Positions 22,492-33,140 of a stretch of 64,000 bases of DNA are shown here, piece after piece. Each line of letters starts with the position of its first letter. The first letter of the stretch is position 1. The notes below the pieces were generated by a model. The model worked only from the letters and a program-made list of their open reading frames with translations. It was not told the origin of the DNA and did no database searches. The translations under genes and the position numbers were made by a program. Source of the stretch: Bagarius yarrelli (Eukaryota; Chordata; Actinopteri; Siluriformes; Sisoridae); NCBI GenBank assembly GCA_005784505.1, contig VCAZ01000190.1, forward strand, positions 160,001 through 224,000. Reading direction: 5' to 3'.

Positions 22492-23860
22492 GGGCTGCAT
22501 TCAGGACTTTAATATCTGATGATGTTTTTAGCAAAAATTGTCAAAAGCTTAATTTTCCTTTTTAAATGTTCCTTTTTAAAATAAATGTTTTTAAATAAAA
22601 ATGACTGCAATATTTTATTTAAATAAGTGAAATTTTAGACTCGTAAAATTCAACATTTCTATCAGCTCATGTTTACAAATTAATTTATTCTTTACAATTA
22701 AAATTGATTTAATAAAACAAAAAATTACTAGCAAATAATTAAAATTATGAATATATAATCTGAAGATTTTTTGCATTTTTTCTTTCCTTTCAGTGACATT
22801 TTTTTTGGAATGTTTGTTATCAGAAAATTAGACATTACCAAATTTTGATTGATTTTAACCTGAGATTCGCTTTTTTTTTTTTACGAAGTTCTGATTATAA
22901 AAAAATGTAGCAGAGAAAGTCAGTGTGTATTAGATTAATTATAGAATTATATAATATTTGATATAATATTTAATTTTTAAAATCAAAATAAAGTTCGCAA
23001 TAATTTAAAAGTTTCTAGTCGTCAAGTAATGAAAAATATCATAAAAACGTTTTATTCTTTATTTATACACTGATCACATAGTAAACTATTAAATTATTAA
23101 GCCAAATATTTTTTCCATCATGCCAGAAGTTGTAGTTTTAGTAACTTTATAATCGGCTGTCAGGAGTTATAAACACGTACTTACTGTTTTATAACTTGTA
23201 TATTCTTTTAATTAATTAGCTTGTATTTTAAAGGAAATCACATGGGCTTTAAACTGATAGCCAATAAAAAGGTACATTACATTTCTATTCGAAAAAAAAA
23301 TGCATTCAATCGAATATTTACTGATTAATAAGATGGTTCGTAAATAAAAATAGTTCTAGCAGTAAAAAACCCAACAGTATTTCCAGTGTAGAATAATAAA
23401 GTAACCATGTGAAGACACACGATTCTCCTCACAGCCACTTTTATAACTTTTTTTATTTGGTGGAATTGTTTTTAGTAGCAGTTTTTTTTCCCCCCCCTTA
23501 GGACAAGAAAGTGGTAATTAAAGGCGGTGTGGGGGTGGAAAGGGTGGGTAATTATTTAATAATCATTAGTTAATAGAGAACTTAATATATTTAATTACAT
23601 TAAATTTAGAGTAACTTACGTAAAATTTGTCAGGTTTCTATAAACAACAAGAAAATTTGAAACTGCTACAATTTTCAGGTCTTTTTTTGGTTCACAGTTT
23701 GTTACGAAGAGTTAATTTATATTTAATAGCAGGTATTTGTTGAATGTAAAAGCTAACCCTTTAGCGATTAGCTTGAATCTTTACAGCAAAAGTTTCTCAG
23801 CAGAGAGACCGAAATATTTTCACAAAAACAGTCAAGAGTCTTTTTAAAGTTTGTAACCGA
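22492..23860. other. AT-rich spacer
   Basis: No gene, RNA or repeat recognised beyond short homopolymers. Confidence 0.45.
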
Positions 23861-23879
23861 TAATCACAATGTTCGGTCA

Positions 23880-24060
23880 GTGAGGCAGTGTGTGTGTTGT
23901 GTGCGTGTGAGGGTGTGTTGTTTGGCAGAACAATGCTCGCGGTCACACACGAGAAAGCCGATCGGTGTAGCATGGCCGCTCCAGGAGGCCCCGTGGTCCA
24001 CAGAATCACTGATTTATCACATGAACAGATGCCATGCAAACACATACACACACACCAGAC
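23880..24060. promoter_or_regulatory. Possible regulatory block
   Basis: A GC-richer island in AT-rich DNA with GTTTGGCAGAACAATG (SOX-like AACAATG) and CCATGCAAACAC (octamer-like). The open frames here are short and unconvincing. Confidence 0.2.
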
Positions 24061-24655
24061 AGACACACCAAACACCAAACCAGACACAACAACAAAACGG
24101 GTTGACTTTTTCTCTCTCTTTTTATTCTGTACTTTGTGTATAAATATGAAACAAAAAGTTCAGGAAATGAAAAAAAGAGCAAAAGTGGAAATTCTTTTAT
24201 TTACAAAAATGTGTTTTTGTAAATTTTAACAAATGCATTTTAAAATAAGAAAATGCAACATATGCATAATGCATTTATTTACATATATATTATATAATAT
24301 AAACAAACATTTATCAGCTACATTGTCTTTGAATGGATCTCAGCGGTACAGGGCGCGGGTTCGAGTCTGGAGCATGTGGCTTTGTCGTTAGCGAGTGATT
24401 TGCAGCACTGATGTCCGTATAACCCTCCCTGATGCTGCAGTCGTGGAGGTCCAACCAAACAGACAGATAAAAAAAAAAGCATCTGGTTGAAGATCTGGAA
24501 GAGAAGTGAAGATAATGAGAAACCACTCCAGACCTCCGAGACACTCAGTGGGCGGGGCTAATATCAATTAATTTTTATTTTTAACCCTCAGCTGATTTTC
24601 TTTAAAATATTTTCTTTACATTCTCCGGGTTCGGAAGTCAGGAAGTCAGAAATAG
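24061..24655. other. Spacer with a possible tRNA-like fragment
   Basis: CGCGGGTTCGAGTCTGG at about 24354-24370 resembles a Pol III B box, but no SINE body is recognised. Confidence 0.25.
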
Positions 24656-24657
24656 GT

Positions 24658-24716
24658 TAGCACCTCTGGAACAGGAGGGGTTAAGGGCCTTGTTTAAGAG
24701 CTCAACAGGGGGCTGT
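24658..24716 (-). mobile_element. SINE type A fragment
   Basis: Contains AGGGGTTAAGGGCCTTG and AGCTCAACAGGGGGCTG, the reverse complement of the SINE central region. Heavily decayed. Confidence 0.45.
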
Positions 24717-26030
24717 TTATTCCTCTAATCAGTAACACTTAAACTGATTAAGCTACAATTTGCTTTAAAATGCTAAACTCAGTCGGTGTATATAAAAATA
24801 AAACAATTTAAAGCTGCTTTAAAAAAGAATGAATGATTATCGTTGCAGCGCTGAAGACGATTCGATTCCGTTAACCACTCGACCCCGAATGAGCCCACGT
24901 CACGCTAGAATTATTTATTTATTTATTTTATAGAATAACATTTTTATAATTTAAATTAGATTAATTCTTTTTATATATTTAAGAATGAGATTTTTTATCC
25001 ATTTATAGCTACAGTAAGTAAACATTATTCACATCTGAAACAAGACAATGTAAAAACTCAACATCGTTACCTCTGACACTGGAGACTCCTTACAGACAAC
25101 ATCGTCGTTATCCATTATTAGGGTAGATTATGTTAATGAGCTGCTTATAAAATGAAACAAAAAAACAAAATTTAAGCCTGATTTACTACATGACTGTAAA
25201 AGAAAATAAAAGAAAAAGAAAAAATCGTCATGTGCATTCGGGGATGGATTTTCACTCAGGTTAATGTAAAGTGTGTGTTGTAGTGTGTGTGTGTGTGTCA
25301 CGGAGGGTTATCTCTCTAATGTCACCCGCCCACGGATACGAGACATCGACAAGCTGAGCTGTTTAACCCTTAACCATCCCGGGGGCCACCACAAAACGGC
25401 AAACACTTTCACTCTCATTCAGTCCTAAAAACAGGAAAAATCATCTGGGTGTTTTGAAATAGTTAAAAAAACAAAGTTCAGAAAACCTGTCCAGTTACAA
25501 TATTTAGTTGGTTACATTTCCTGCTTCCTGATGTAAACGGAAGCAACAAACAGAACTAAAAAAATGCCTCATTTAATGAATTAAACTAAACATTGCATGT
25601 TAGCTGCAGCTATAAACAGGTTAAAAAATGTCAAATTAGATCTTGTTGTTATTGCTTCTGATTAGCGACTAAAGAAATTTGTTATTAGCAAGAAACAAAA
25701 AATGAAACTGCAGCATTAAAACCGCAGAATCTCACAATAACAAGAATATGATATGCTTTTCAATCCGATATTAATGTTTCAGTACAGGTTGTACTGCAGA
25801 CTTTACTTTTAACACCAGTTTTAATAATCTAATTTTAAAGTTGCGTAAATTTGAGATACTTTCATTGTAAAAAAAATTTTTTTAAATAGGATTTTATAAT
25901 TTGGACCTTAAAAATCAATCTGACTAAATTTTTATATTAATAAATCCAGACGGAGGGGATTTACTGTTGTGGGTTATATTATAATCTGAGCTCTATATTA
26001 AAAGAAAAAAAGATGAATATAATCTTTTGA
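24717..26030. other. AT-rich spacer
   Basis: Includes a short GT run at 25283-25298. No gene recognised. Confidence 0.4.
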
Positions 26031-26042
26031 ATATGAGAGTCA

Positions 26043-26060
26043 GTGTGTGTGTGTGTGTGT
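26043..26060 (+). repeat. (GT)n microsatellite
   Basis: Nine GT units. Confidence 0.9.
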
Positions 26061-26231
26061 AGGAGTCGCGAGGTGGTGATTAAACTCGAGGGTTCGCGAC
26101 CAGGCGATAATTTAAATCCGTCTTCAGCTGTGGATTTTATCTGGTGGTGTATGTTTGAATCAGGACCCCAATTTCCCTTACACACGGGTGCTGATACAAA
26201 GCTACAATGATGGTTTGTGGTGGGTGTAGGA

Positions 26232-26259
26232 ACACACACACACACACACACACACACAC
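26232..26259 (+). repeat. (CA)n microsatellite
   Basis: About 14 units. Confidence 0.95.
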
Positions 26260-26400
26260 TCGCTCTTTCTCTCCTGAGCCCGGCCCTCTTAAAGCTAGAC
26301 CTGCGATGTAATTAGACAGATAAACTCTCTGATCACTGGCTTAGAGATAAAACCCCTCGGAGACACACACACACATAGTCCATTTATTGAATTTATTTAA

Positions 26401-26401
<1 letters not shown>

Positions 26402-26439
<38 letters not shown>
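26402..26439 (+). repeat. (CA)n microsatellite
   Basis: About 19 pure units. Confidence 0.97.
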
Positions 26440-26441
<2 letters not shown>

Positions 26442-27020
26442 GTAAACAGAATTAATTTTTCGCCGCAACAACAATAAGCCGGTGATTATTTTACACTGCA
26501 CATATTAACCGCATTAAAGTTTCATGTGCGGGAATCGTTTCTTTGCCGCCGGCGATTAGCAATAAACTTGCTAATGAGATGCATTTAATAAAAAACCACC
26601 CGATCATTAATAAACAACCAAATTACAATTTTTATATTAAAAACTATTTTTAATTTTTTTTAAAAAATTTACAAAATAAATGAAACAAAAAAATGACTTA
26701 CAACTGTTGAGCTTTGTGTTTTCTCTATTTTGGCAAAATAGACAAAATGTAGCTTACTATCATTCATGCTAACAGTGTGACAACGTTAGCGAGCAAACAC
26801 GTCAGTCAGTACCGTAGAAAACAACCCCGAAGGATTATTTAATCTAATATAAATGTATATAAAGAAAGATTTTCTGATGCGTCTGATAAGAGTTTTATTC
26901 TGAGGAGCCGCAGATTCAAACAGCTGAAGTCATGTGATGATTTAATCAGGATATCTGAAGATTCAGTAACTTTCAGAGACAGAAATGTAAATTTATATAA
27001 ACAGGTTATAGATGTTAATG
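26440..27020. other. AT-rich spacer
   Basis: Some complex sequence around 26455-26590 (for example GCCGGTGATTATTTTACAC). No gene recognised. Confidence 0.35.
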
Positions 27021-27062
27021 GAGTCCCAGAGGTCACAGAGGTCACAGGGGTCACAGAGGTCA
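27021..27062 (+). promoter_or_regulatory. 9-bp tandem repeat forming a DR3-like array of nuclear receptor half-sites
   Basis: Half-sites AGGTCA (27030-27035), AGGTCA (27039-27044), GGGTCA (27048-27053) and AGGTCA (27057-27062) lie head to tail, each separated by CAG. DR3 spacing is the classic vitamin D receptor/RXR arrangement. A decayed unit precedes at 27021-27029. It may simply be a short minisatellite. Confidence 0.45.
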
Positions 27063-27120
27063 ACACTCAAAACACTCAAAGTTCTTACTTTGAATTAAAA
27101 TGTTTAATTATTAGTTTTAA

Positions 27121-27478
27121 TCTCTCTCTTTGTCTCTCTCTCTCTTTTTCTCTCTTTGCCTCTTGGTTTGTTTCTTTCTCTGTATGTCTCTCACTCTCTT
27201 TGTATCTCTCTCTCTCGTGCTGTCCCTCTCTTGCTCTGTCTGTCTCTCTCTCTTTTTTTCTCTCTCTTGCTCTGTCTCTATCTGTCTCCTTCTCACTCCG
27301 TCTGTCTCTCTCTTTTTCTGTCTCTCTCCCTCTCACTCTTTTGCTCTTTGTCTCTCTCGCTTGCTTTGTCTTTCTCTCGCTCTGTTTCCCTCTCACTCTG
27401 TCTCCTTCTCTATTTCTCTCTCTTTGTCTCTCTCTCTTGCTCTGTCTGTCTGTGTCTGTCTCTCTCTTTCTCTCTTTG
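27121..27478 (+). repeat. (CT)n-type microsatellite tract
   Basis: CTCTCTCT with CTTT, CTGT and TTGCTCTG words. The Ser/Leu-rich and Arg/Glu-rich frames are artefacts. Confidence 0.95.
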
Positions 27479-28160
27479 TGCGGACTGACTGGGAGTATGT
27501 GATGTGAGTGAGTTTCTATATTAGATGGAATGTTGGATTATAGTTTTGGTTCATTTGTTTAAACAGGTTTGGTTGTATATGTGTTCTTGATGTCTCAGTG
27601 TCTCAGTAGGGAAACGCTATCAGCTATCGCTAAAGAAATTTGTGCTGGAAACATTTTGTTTGCGTCCTGGGAAGGAAGCGATTAATATTTTACTGAAAGA
27701 GTCAGAATTGTGGATTGTTCGCTGGATAAGATAACTGTAATAGGGGTAATTTCAACTGTACATTAAATCTGCACTAAATAGAAATCACAAGGAACCACAT
27801 CTCAGATCATCTAAACCTTTCTGAGGGATAAATGAGGGTTTGGACTTGGTCCAATAAAAACTCTAATGAAATGTCAAAAGCGAAATTGTTTACACTGGTA
27901 ACGCGGGCAGATTCTTCACTGCTACATTTCTACGTCTGTTTCAGTTTCTGTGATCAACTCATAATTCATACTGGCATTTTAATACTAAGTTACATGAAGA
28001 TCATTCTTTTATACAAGCTTTTCTGAACAACCTAGAAAGAAGAGAAAGTTTTTCATTATTACGTCTGTGACGGGAAAAGTGGGAAGGAAGTATTTTTGGA
28101 ACAAAAATCCTGCTGTTATATAATAATGATAGTTTAAACTCTGCAGATATATATTCATCA
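27479..28160. other. Unique sequence, possibly decayed LINE
   Basis: No gene recognised. It may include upstream remains of the LINE that is readable from 28283, but no motif proves it. Confidence 0.25.
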
Positions 28161-28282
28161 TTTATTTATTCATTCATTCATTTATCTTCTAAACCTGCTA
28201 ATTTGGGGTCACGGCTGCTGTAGTTTATCCCAGCCGTCTCTGAAAGGCAGGAGGGGTACACCCTGGACAGGTCACTTTGCAG
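28161..28282. mobile_element. Interspersed repeat with (ATTC)n end
   Basis: ATTCATTCATTCATTTATC is followed by GGGGTCACGGCTGCTG, TATCCCAGCCGTC and GGTACACCCTGGACAGGTC. This is the pattern of a very common teleost repeat that carries a simple-repeat end. It lies against decayed LINE sequence. Confidence 0.6.
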
Positions 28283-28924
28283 ATATTGAAAAACAATTTT
28301 TGAAAGAATTTACTAAAGGAAAGAGATAAGGAAGCTTTAATTAAAACTGCATACACACATTTCAATTATATGGATGCTTCCACAACATTTTTTCTGTGGA
28401 TTGGAAAAAAATTTAAGAGAAAAGAAATATCTTCATTATTTAATAGGACTGCTCTGTTGTTTCATGAGAAACTGTATCAGGCTGGTCTTCCTCAGATATT
28501 AAGGTAAAATCTAATGGATCTAGAGATCTTTTAACTTCTCTGAGTTCTCAGGAGCTGCACTAGATCTGAATCCTATTAAGTCTCCTGGAAAAGATGGATT
28601 GACAGAAGAACAAAGATCCATAAATGTTCTTGGAACTTTATTGGGCAGGGTCTCTATGCAGTTCTGTAGGGTATCAATCAGGACAATCCTGCCTCTGAAC
28701 TGTTTAAAGAGCTGTTTCTCCACTAATACACAAAAAGAGGGACTTTGACTTCCTGTTTCTCTGCTTTCCCTACTGCATTCCCAAACAAACAATATTTGAA
28801 AATCTTTTTCTAATAAGAGATTTGATTTTAATTGCTAGATGATTTTATCTAGATATATAGATATCTTGGGCCATATTTTGTGGCTTGTTACTGTATATTA
28901 GTATCTACAATATGCTTAGAATTA

Positions 28925-29090
28925 CTTGTGGTTAACTTGTAGACCGGGGTTCGATTCAAAGCACCAGCAAGTGCCCACCCTGGGTCTCTGAGCAAGGCCC
29001 TTAACCCCCAATTGCTCAGCTGTATAACAGATAATAATGGATATTGCTCTGAAGAAGGGCATCTGCTGAATGCTGTAAACATAAATGTGT
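28925..29090 (+). mobile_element. SINE type A fragment nested in the LINE
   Basis: Contains CCGGGGTTCGATTC (B box), GTCTCTGAGCAAGGCCCTTA, CCCAATTGCTCAGCTGTATA, and a tail reading CATCTGCTGAATGCTGTAAA. The A-box end is degraded. Confidence 0.8.
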
Positions 29091-29687
29091 AAGATGGGGT
29101 GCTAATCTGGATAAGTGTATGCTATATCAATTGAACATTTACTGGTTTTATTGAGAAGTAAACTGTCTGGTGGGTCTTCCTGGTGACCAAGATACAACCC
29201 GAGTGAAACTTACAGCGTATGCTGATGATGTGACTGTTTTTGCATAAAATTCAGATGTAAATGTAAATGTAAACAGTGTAAACGAACCCCGGATGGTTTC
29301 CAAATTCTCGGGATGTACTGGCACTGATAAACACATCAAAACTGGGAGGGACTTTCTGAGTGTGTGTTGGCAGTTCAGAGGTGGATATGGATTCTTCTGT
29401 AGCTCTCAAATATAGGAAGTTTTGGTTGTTAACAATTTGGCAGCTTCGATGCTGTGGCAAAAACTCACTGTTCTGAATCTTCTAAAAGAACTAATATCAA
29501 AGGTACAGTGGATATTTGTCAACATTGGCTTCCAACTGTTTATTATTGCCCATGGCAGTGGGAGGGTGAGGACTCATTCACTGCAAAAGATACTTAATTG
29601 AACAAATAATTTACCTTAGAATTCAGCCTTGCATTGTTACAAAACATGGGTGATGCAAATCTGGATAAACAGTTGATTCTGGATAGA

Positions 29688-29905
29688 CAGTGGTGGTTCA
29701 AATGGTTAAGACGGTACATTGTTGATTGGAAGACCAGGAAGACACCTCTGCCAGTCTGCCACTGTTGGGTCCTTGAACTAGACCCTTTAACCCTTCCTGC
29801 TCCAGGAGCACAGTATCATAGCTGACCCTGTGCTCTGACCCCAAACTTTCTAATATGGAACACGCAAAGAAAAGAAATTTGACTGTGCTGTAAAAAGTCT
29901 ATATA
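29688..29905 (+). mobile_element. SINE type B nested in the LINE
   Basis: Head GTGGTTCAAATGGTTAAG, then CTGCCACTGTTGGGTCCTTG, CTGCTCCAGGAGCACAGTAT, CATAGCTGACCCTGTGCTCT, and the tail GCAAAGAAAAGAAATTTGAC. This second SINE type is typical of catfish and shares a related tRNA-like head with type A but has a different body. Confidence 0.8.
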
Positions 29906-30557
29906 ACAAATTAAGTGAAGATCTGTGCAATGTAGGTAACAAATGGACTGATACTGATTTCTATCTGTTAGTTTTGAAAGCATGAGAACTTCTTAACATG
30001 CAAAGTAACACCAAAGAACATTATGGCACTCTTAAACGATTGATTAATTGATTTAAGGCATCTTTTTCTCTGGAGTTTGGCACACAACAAGAAATTGGAG
30101 AATGAATGAAAATGGTGGTGTTTTATTGTTAAAAGAATATGAAGGTTTACGTTGTCGGTCTATGGAGAGTTCATTTTTCTCCTGCAGTGGAGGTCACTCC
30201 GTTATGGAGACTTTTCTATAAGCCTCCAATACCAGAGGAGGAGTGGAGCGCTCCAGTGGAGGAGCATTCATTACACAGTGAACGCCAACAGTATTGTTTC
30301 TGGATTTATTCGACTGGTTTCACCTTCATCTGTATTGTGATTGTTTTGGTTTGATGTTCGGTGTCTTTGTTTGTGTTTCTGGATACAGTGTCGTCCTATA
30401 ATTGGTTTCTCTTTCAGTGAGAGACTGTGTGTTTTTGGCAGCAGTTATCAACATTCTCACCAGTGGGAATGTGAACATGCTAATTTTCTGTTGGGAAAAA
30501 CTAAACTGGCGATAAAATCCCACAAATTTAACATTGTTTAATGCTCTAGTAAAAAAC

Positions 30558-30686
30558 TTGTTTCTGTCTCTTTGTCTCTGTCTTTCTCTGTCTGTTTCTG
30601 TCTGTCTCTCTCTCTCTTTTTGTCACACTTTCTCTCTCTTTCTCGCTCTCTCTGTGTCTCTGTCTCTGTCCCTGTCTGTCTGTCTA
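30558..30686 (+). repeat. (CT)n/(CTGT)n microsatellite tract
   Basis: Pyrimidine tract that runs directly into the LINE 3' end at 30687. Confidence 0.95.
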
Positions 30687-31783
30687 TCAAAGTCAAAGTC
30701 AAAGTCAAAAAAGGCTTTATTGGCATGACCATATTTACGTTACAGTTTTGCCAAAGCGCAAAATAACAAATAAACAAATTAAAGACAAAAATATACAGAA
30801 AAAATACAGAAAATATATTAAAAAAATATACAGAAAAACACAGAGAAAAAGACAGTAGTGAAATAAATAAAGGTATCTGGGACAGGAGGGGCAGTTTGTG
30901 AGTATGGGGTGAACTTGGGGTGAATTAATTCAAATTTATTAAAGTATTTTCCTCGTAGGTGTGTATTTTGTACACTCAGTGAGAAAGTGCAGCTCTGTCT
31001 CTACAGCGTTGGTGTTGCAGGGTGTACACACTCTCTGATCTATAGGGAGCCATGATGCCTTATAGCGTCCGATCTCTATAGTCTGTGTGTGAGCGCTGAG
31101 TCTGTAGCGTGTCAGTGTGTGTCTGTGTTTGGGATCAGTCACTGTTTTCAGTTAATCCGCTACAGTGTACTGTCGATTTAGGGCCCGATAGCACTGCATT
31201 TTACTCTGCGCTTGTGTGTGTTTGTTCCAGTGTGTGATGTAGTTGTGTTTTTGTAGTGTTATAATTTGTTGAGGTCTGATTGGTTTGGTGTGTGTCTGCT
31301 CCTGGTGTGGAGGTGTGTCAGTGTGTGTGAGTGTGCTGAGATTCAGTATCAGTTACGTGAGGAGACTCTTCTCTCTGTTCATCTCTTGGCTCTACAGGGT
31401 TTTATACTGGTAGCTCTGGGGGTCATTGTGTTTTAGGGTTTTGTGCTGGTAGCTCTGGGGGGTCACTGTGTTTTAGGGTTTTGTACTAGTAGCTCTGGGG
31501 GTCAGTGTGTTTTAGTTGAAGCCAATATTTAATGCATCTTTTCTGGATTTTGATCAGCAGAGGGAATCGACCTAATTCAGCTCGGCAGCCGTTGTTGGTG
31601 GCGTTTCTGTGAATTTGTAGAATTGATTTACAGAATTGTGTGTGCGTGATTTGGACTGGGTGTTTATCCCATTGTGTGAAGTTTTGGTTTGTAAGTGGCC
31701 CCCAGACTTCACTACCATACAGTAGAATGGGTTCTATAATGGAATCGTATAATTTGAGCCAGATTGGGATTGGGATTGGGATG
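30687..31783 (-). mobile_element. LINE 3' part, copy 2, with ORF2 C-terminal remnant
   Basis: On the minus strand the frame reads LLYGSEVWGP-like text (as VWGPLTNQNFTQWDKHP), then NATNNGCRAELGRFPLLIKI, a decayed middle, and a 67-codon open frame at 30939-31142 that includes DPKHRHTLTRYRLSAHT, CTPCNTNAVETELHFLTEC and KY. The Cys/His-like cluster is typical of the ORF2 C-terminus of a non-LTR family common in ostariophysan fish; I cannot fix the clade. The 3' end is AATAAA followed by three TTTGAC units at 30687-30708. It is 5' truncated at a CT tract. Several stops make it inactive. Confidence 0.8.
31405..31520. repeat. Three tandem copies of a 39-40 bp unit inside the LINE
   Basis: Units start near 31405, 31444 and 31484, each with GGTAGCTCTGGGGGTCA (third copy AGTAGC...) and TGTGTTTTAG. 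On the minus strand one unit encodes about 13 residues like KHTDPQSY. Confidence 0.85.
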
Positions 31784-31845
31784 TGGTCTCTCTCTCTCTT
31801 TCTGCCTCTCTCTCCCTCTCTCTCTCTCTCTCTTTCTGTCCTCTA
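31784..31845 (+). repeat. (CT)n microsatellite
   Basis: CT tract adjoining the 5' end of the minus-strand LINE. Confidence 0.95.
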
Positions 31846-32300
31846 TTTATTCTCTCGCTCTTTACAGCTGCAGATGTAATGGATTTGTGCAGTCTGACAG
31901 AAAATGGCTTTTTAAAACACACACAATTAGCAACGCGTCCATCGCTGCATTTATTTATTTATTTATTTTTATAACTGAATGTTTGAGTTAGATGCACATG
32001 CTTGCATTAATGAACTGATTGTTCACTCTGGTGTTTAACCACACTGAGAAATAGAATTAATTGAAAAAAAGACAAAAAAATGGATTAAAATAATTAAAAT
32101 GAAGTAAAAACCTGCATTCTTTTGGCTGCTTTGTATTTAAACCTGAAATTAGTAACGGGAAAAAAGAGAAACACACAGAACAGCAGCTGCAGGACAGGAT
32201 GTGCAACTCAGACTCGCATTTCATCCTCATGTTCCGAATTATTGCAGGACAGCGCTCTGAAAGTGCAAACTCAGCCATGAATATTGTGTTCCTGATAATA
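31846..32300. other. Spacer
   Basis: Mixed AT-rich sequence. No gene recognised. Confidence 0.35.
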
Positions 32301-32329
32301 CACACACCCACACACACACACACACACAC
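32301..32329 (+). repeat. (CA)n microsatellite
   Basis: About 14 CA units with one CC step. Confidence 0.95.
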
Positions 32330-32504
32330 CGAGCGTGAAGATACACTCAGAATCTGACACACACTGCAGTTTTATTGCTGGATGAATAATATCTTATTTA
32401 TTGGCCCATTGGGATGTGACGACCTGCCGACTGACAGACTGCAGCGCTTTTACCCACAATTCACTGCAATCACAGCCACAATACAGCAGATTCTCACACT
32501 AACC

Positions 32505-32615
32505 TCTCACACTCACAGCTACAAGTCAGCAGCCTGTGCTACACGCACTATACACACGTACACTATACACACACATATTATACACACCTATACACTACAC
32601 AAGCACACACTACAC
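32505..32615 (+). repeat. Degenerate CA/TACACAC repeat
   Basis: TATACACAC-type words through about 100 bases. Confidence 0.7.
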
Positions 32616-32794
32616 ACAAATAGAACAAACAAATAAATAAACACATATTTAAAAAATCGAATAAATAAGGACGTTCCTCCTCTCTTTTAATCTTCTATAA
32701 TCAGCTCTCTTATGTGTCCTAAAGGGACACTTCGGTTCCCCACTACAGGAAAACGCATCTGATTTAGTGTCAAAGCGAAAGACTTTTCTCTGTA

Positions 32795-32841
32795 CACACA
32801 CACATACACACACACTCATATATATATACACACACACACAC
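32795..32841 (+). repeat. (CA)n and (TA)n microsatellite
   Basis: Compound CA/TATA repeat. Confidence 0.9.
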
Positions 32842-32854
32842 GCTGGTTGGCATT

Positions 32855-32980
32855 ATCTGACCTCTCGCATCACGGCTAATCCGGCTCAGCTTCACCTAAT
32901 GATGCCACTTGTGCCGTGCCCAACTCTATAAATCGCATCCCATTAAAATGCAAATCCTCCTCCTCCTCTTCTCCTGGAGT
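32855..32980. promoter_or_regulatory. Possible conserved non-coding block
   Basis: Complex sequence (CTAATCCGGCTCAGC, AATGATGCCACTTG, CCATTAAAATGCAAATCC with an octamer-like ATGCAAAT) between microsatellites. Inference only. Confidence 0.25.
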
Positions 32981-32981
32981 G

Positions 32982-33005
32982 CACACACACACACACACAC
33001 ACACA
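32982..33005 (+). repeat. (CA)n microsatellite
   Basis: About 12 CA units. Confidence 0.95.
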
Positions 33006-33074
33006 AAACAAATGCTTGTGAGTAAAACCATTCCTCCTCCTCCTCCTTTTTCTTTTATTCCTTCGACCATTTCA

Positions 33075-33076
<2 letters not shown>

Positions 33077-33135
<59 letters not shown>

Positions 33136-33140
33136 CCTCC
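33077..33140 (+). repeat. (CT)n microsatellite
   Basis: About 20 pure CT units, a TT step, then more CT. Confidence 0.97.

Larger units (their letters stand above)
28283..30530 (+). mobile_element. Decayed Tx1/L1-like non-LTR retrotransposon (ORF2 remnant)
   Basis: Reverse-transcriptase motifs can be read across frameshifts and stops. Near 28565-28600 the frame gives LDLNPIKSPGKDGLT, the region where L1/Tx1 elements have a SPG.DG motif. Near 28770-28830 PNKQ..FENLFLIRDL matches the conserved FDN..L.RD block. At 29199-29243 VKLTAYADDVTVFA contains the catalytic YADD. At about 30480-30515 NFLLGKTKLAI matches the C-terminal end of Tx1-like ORF2. Many stops show it is dead. Two SINEs are inserted in it. 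The encoded enzyme would have reverse-transcribed its own RNA at the target site. Confidence 0.8.

Noticed and set aside
24354..24370. tRNA gene from a B-box-like GGTTCGAGTC
   Set aside because: No A box or cloverleaf could be built around it.
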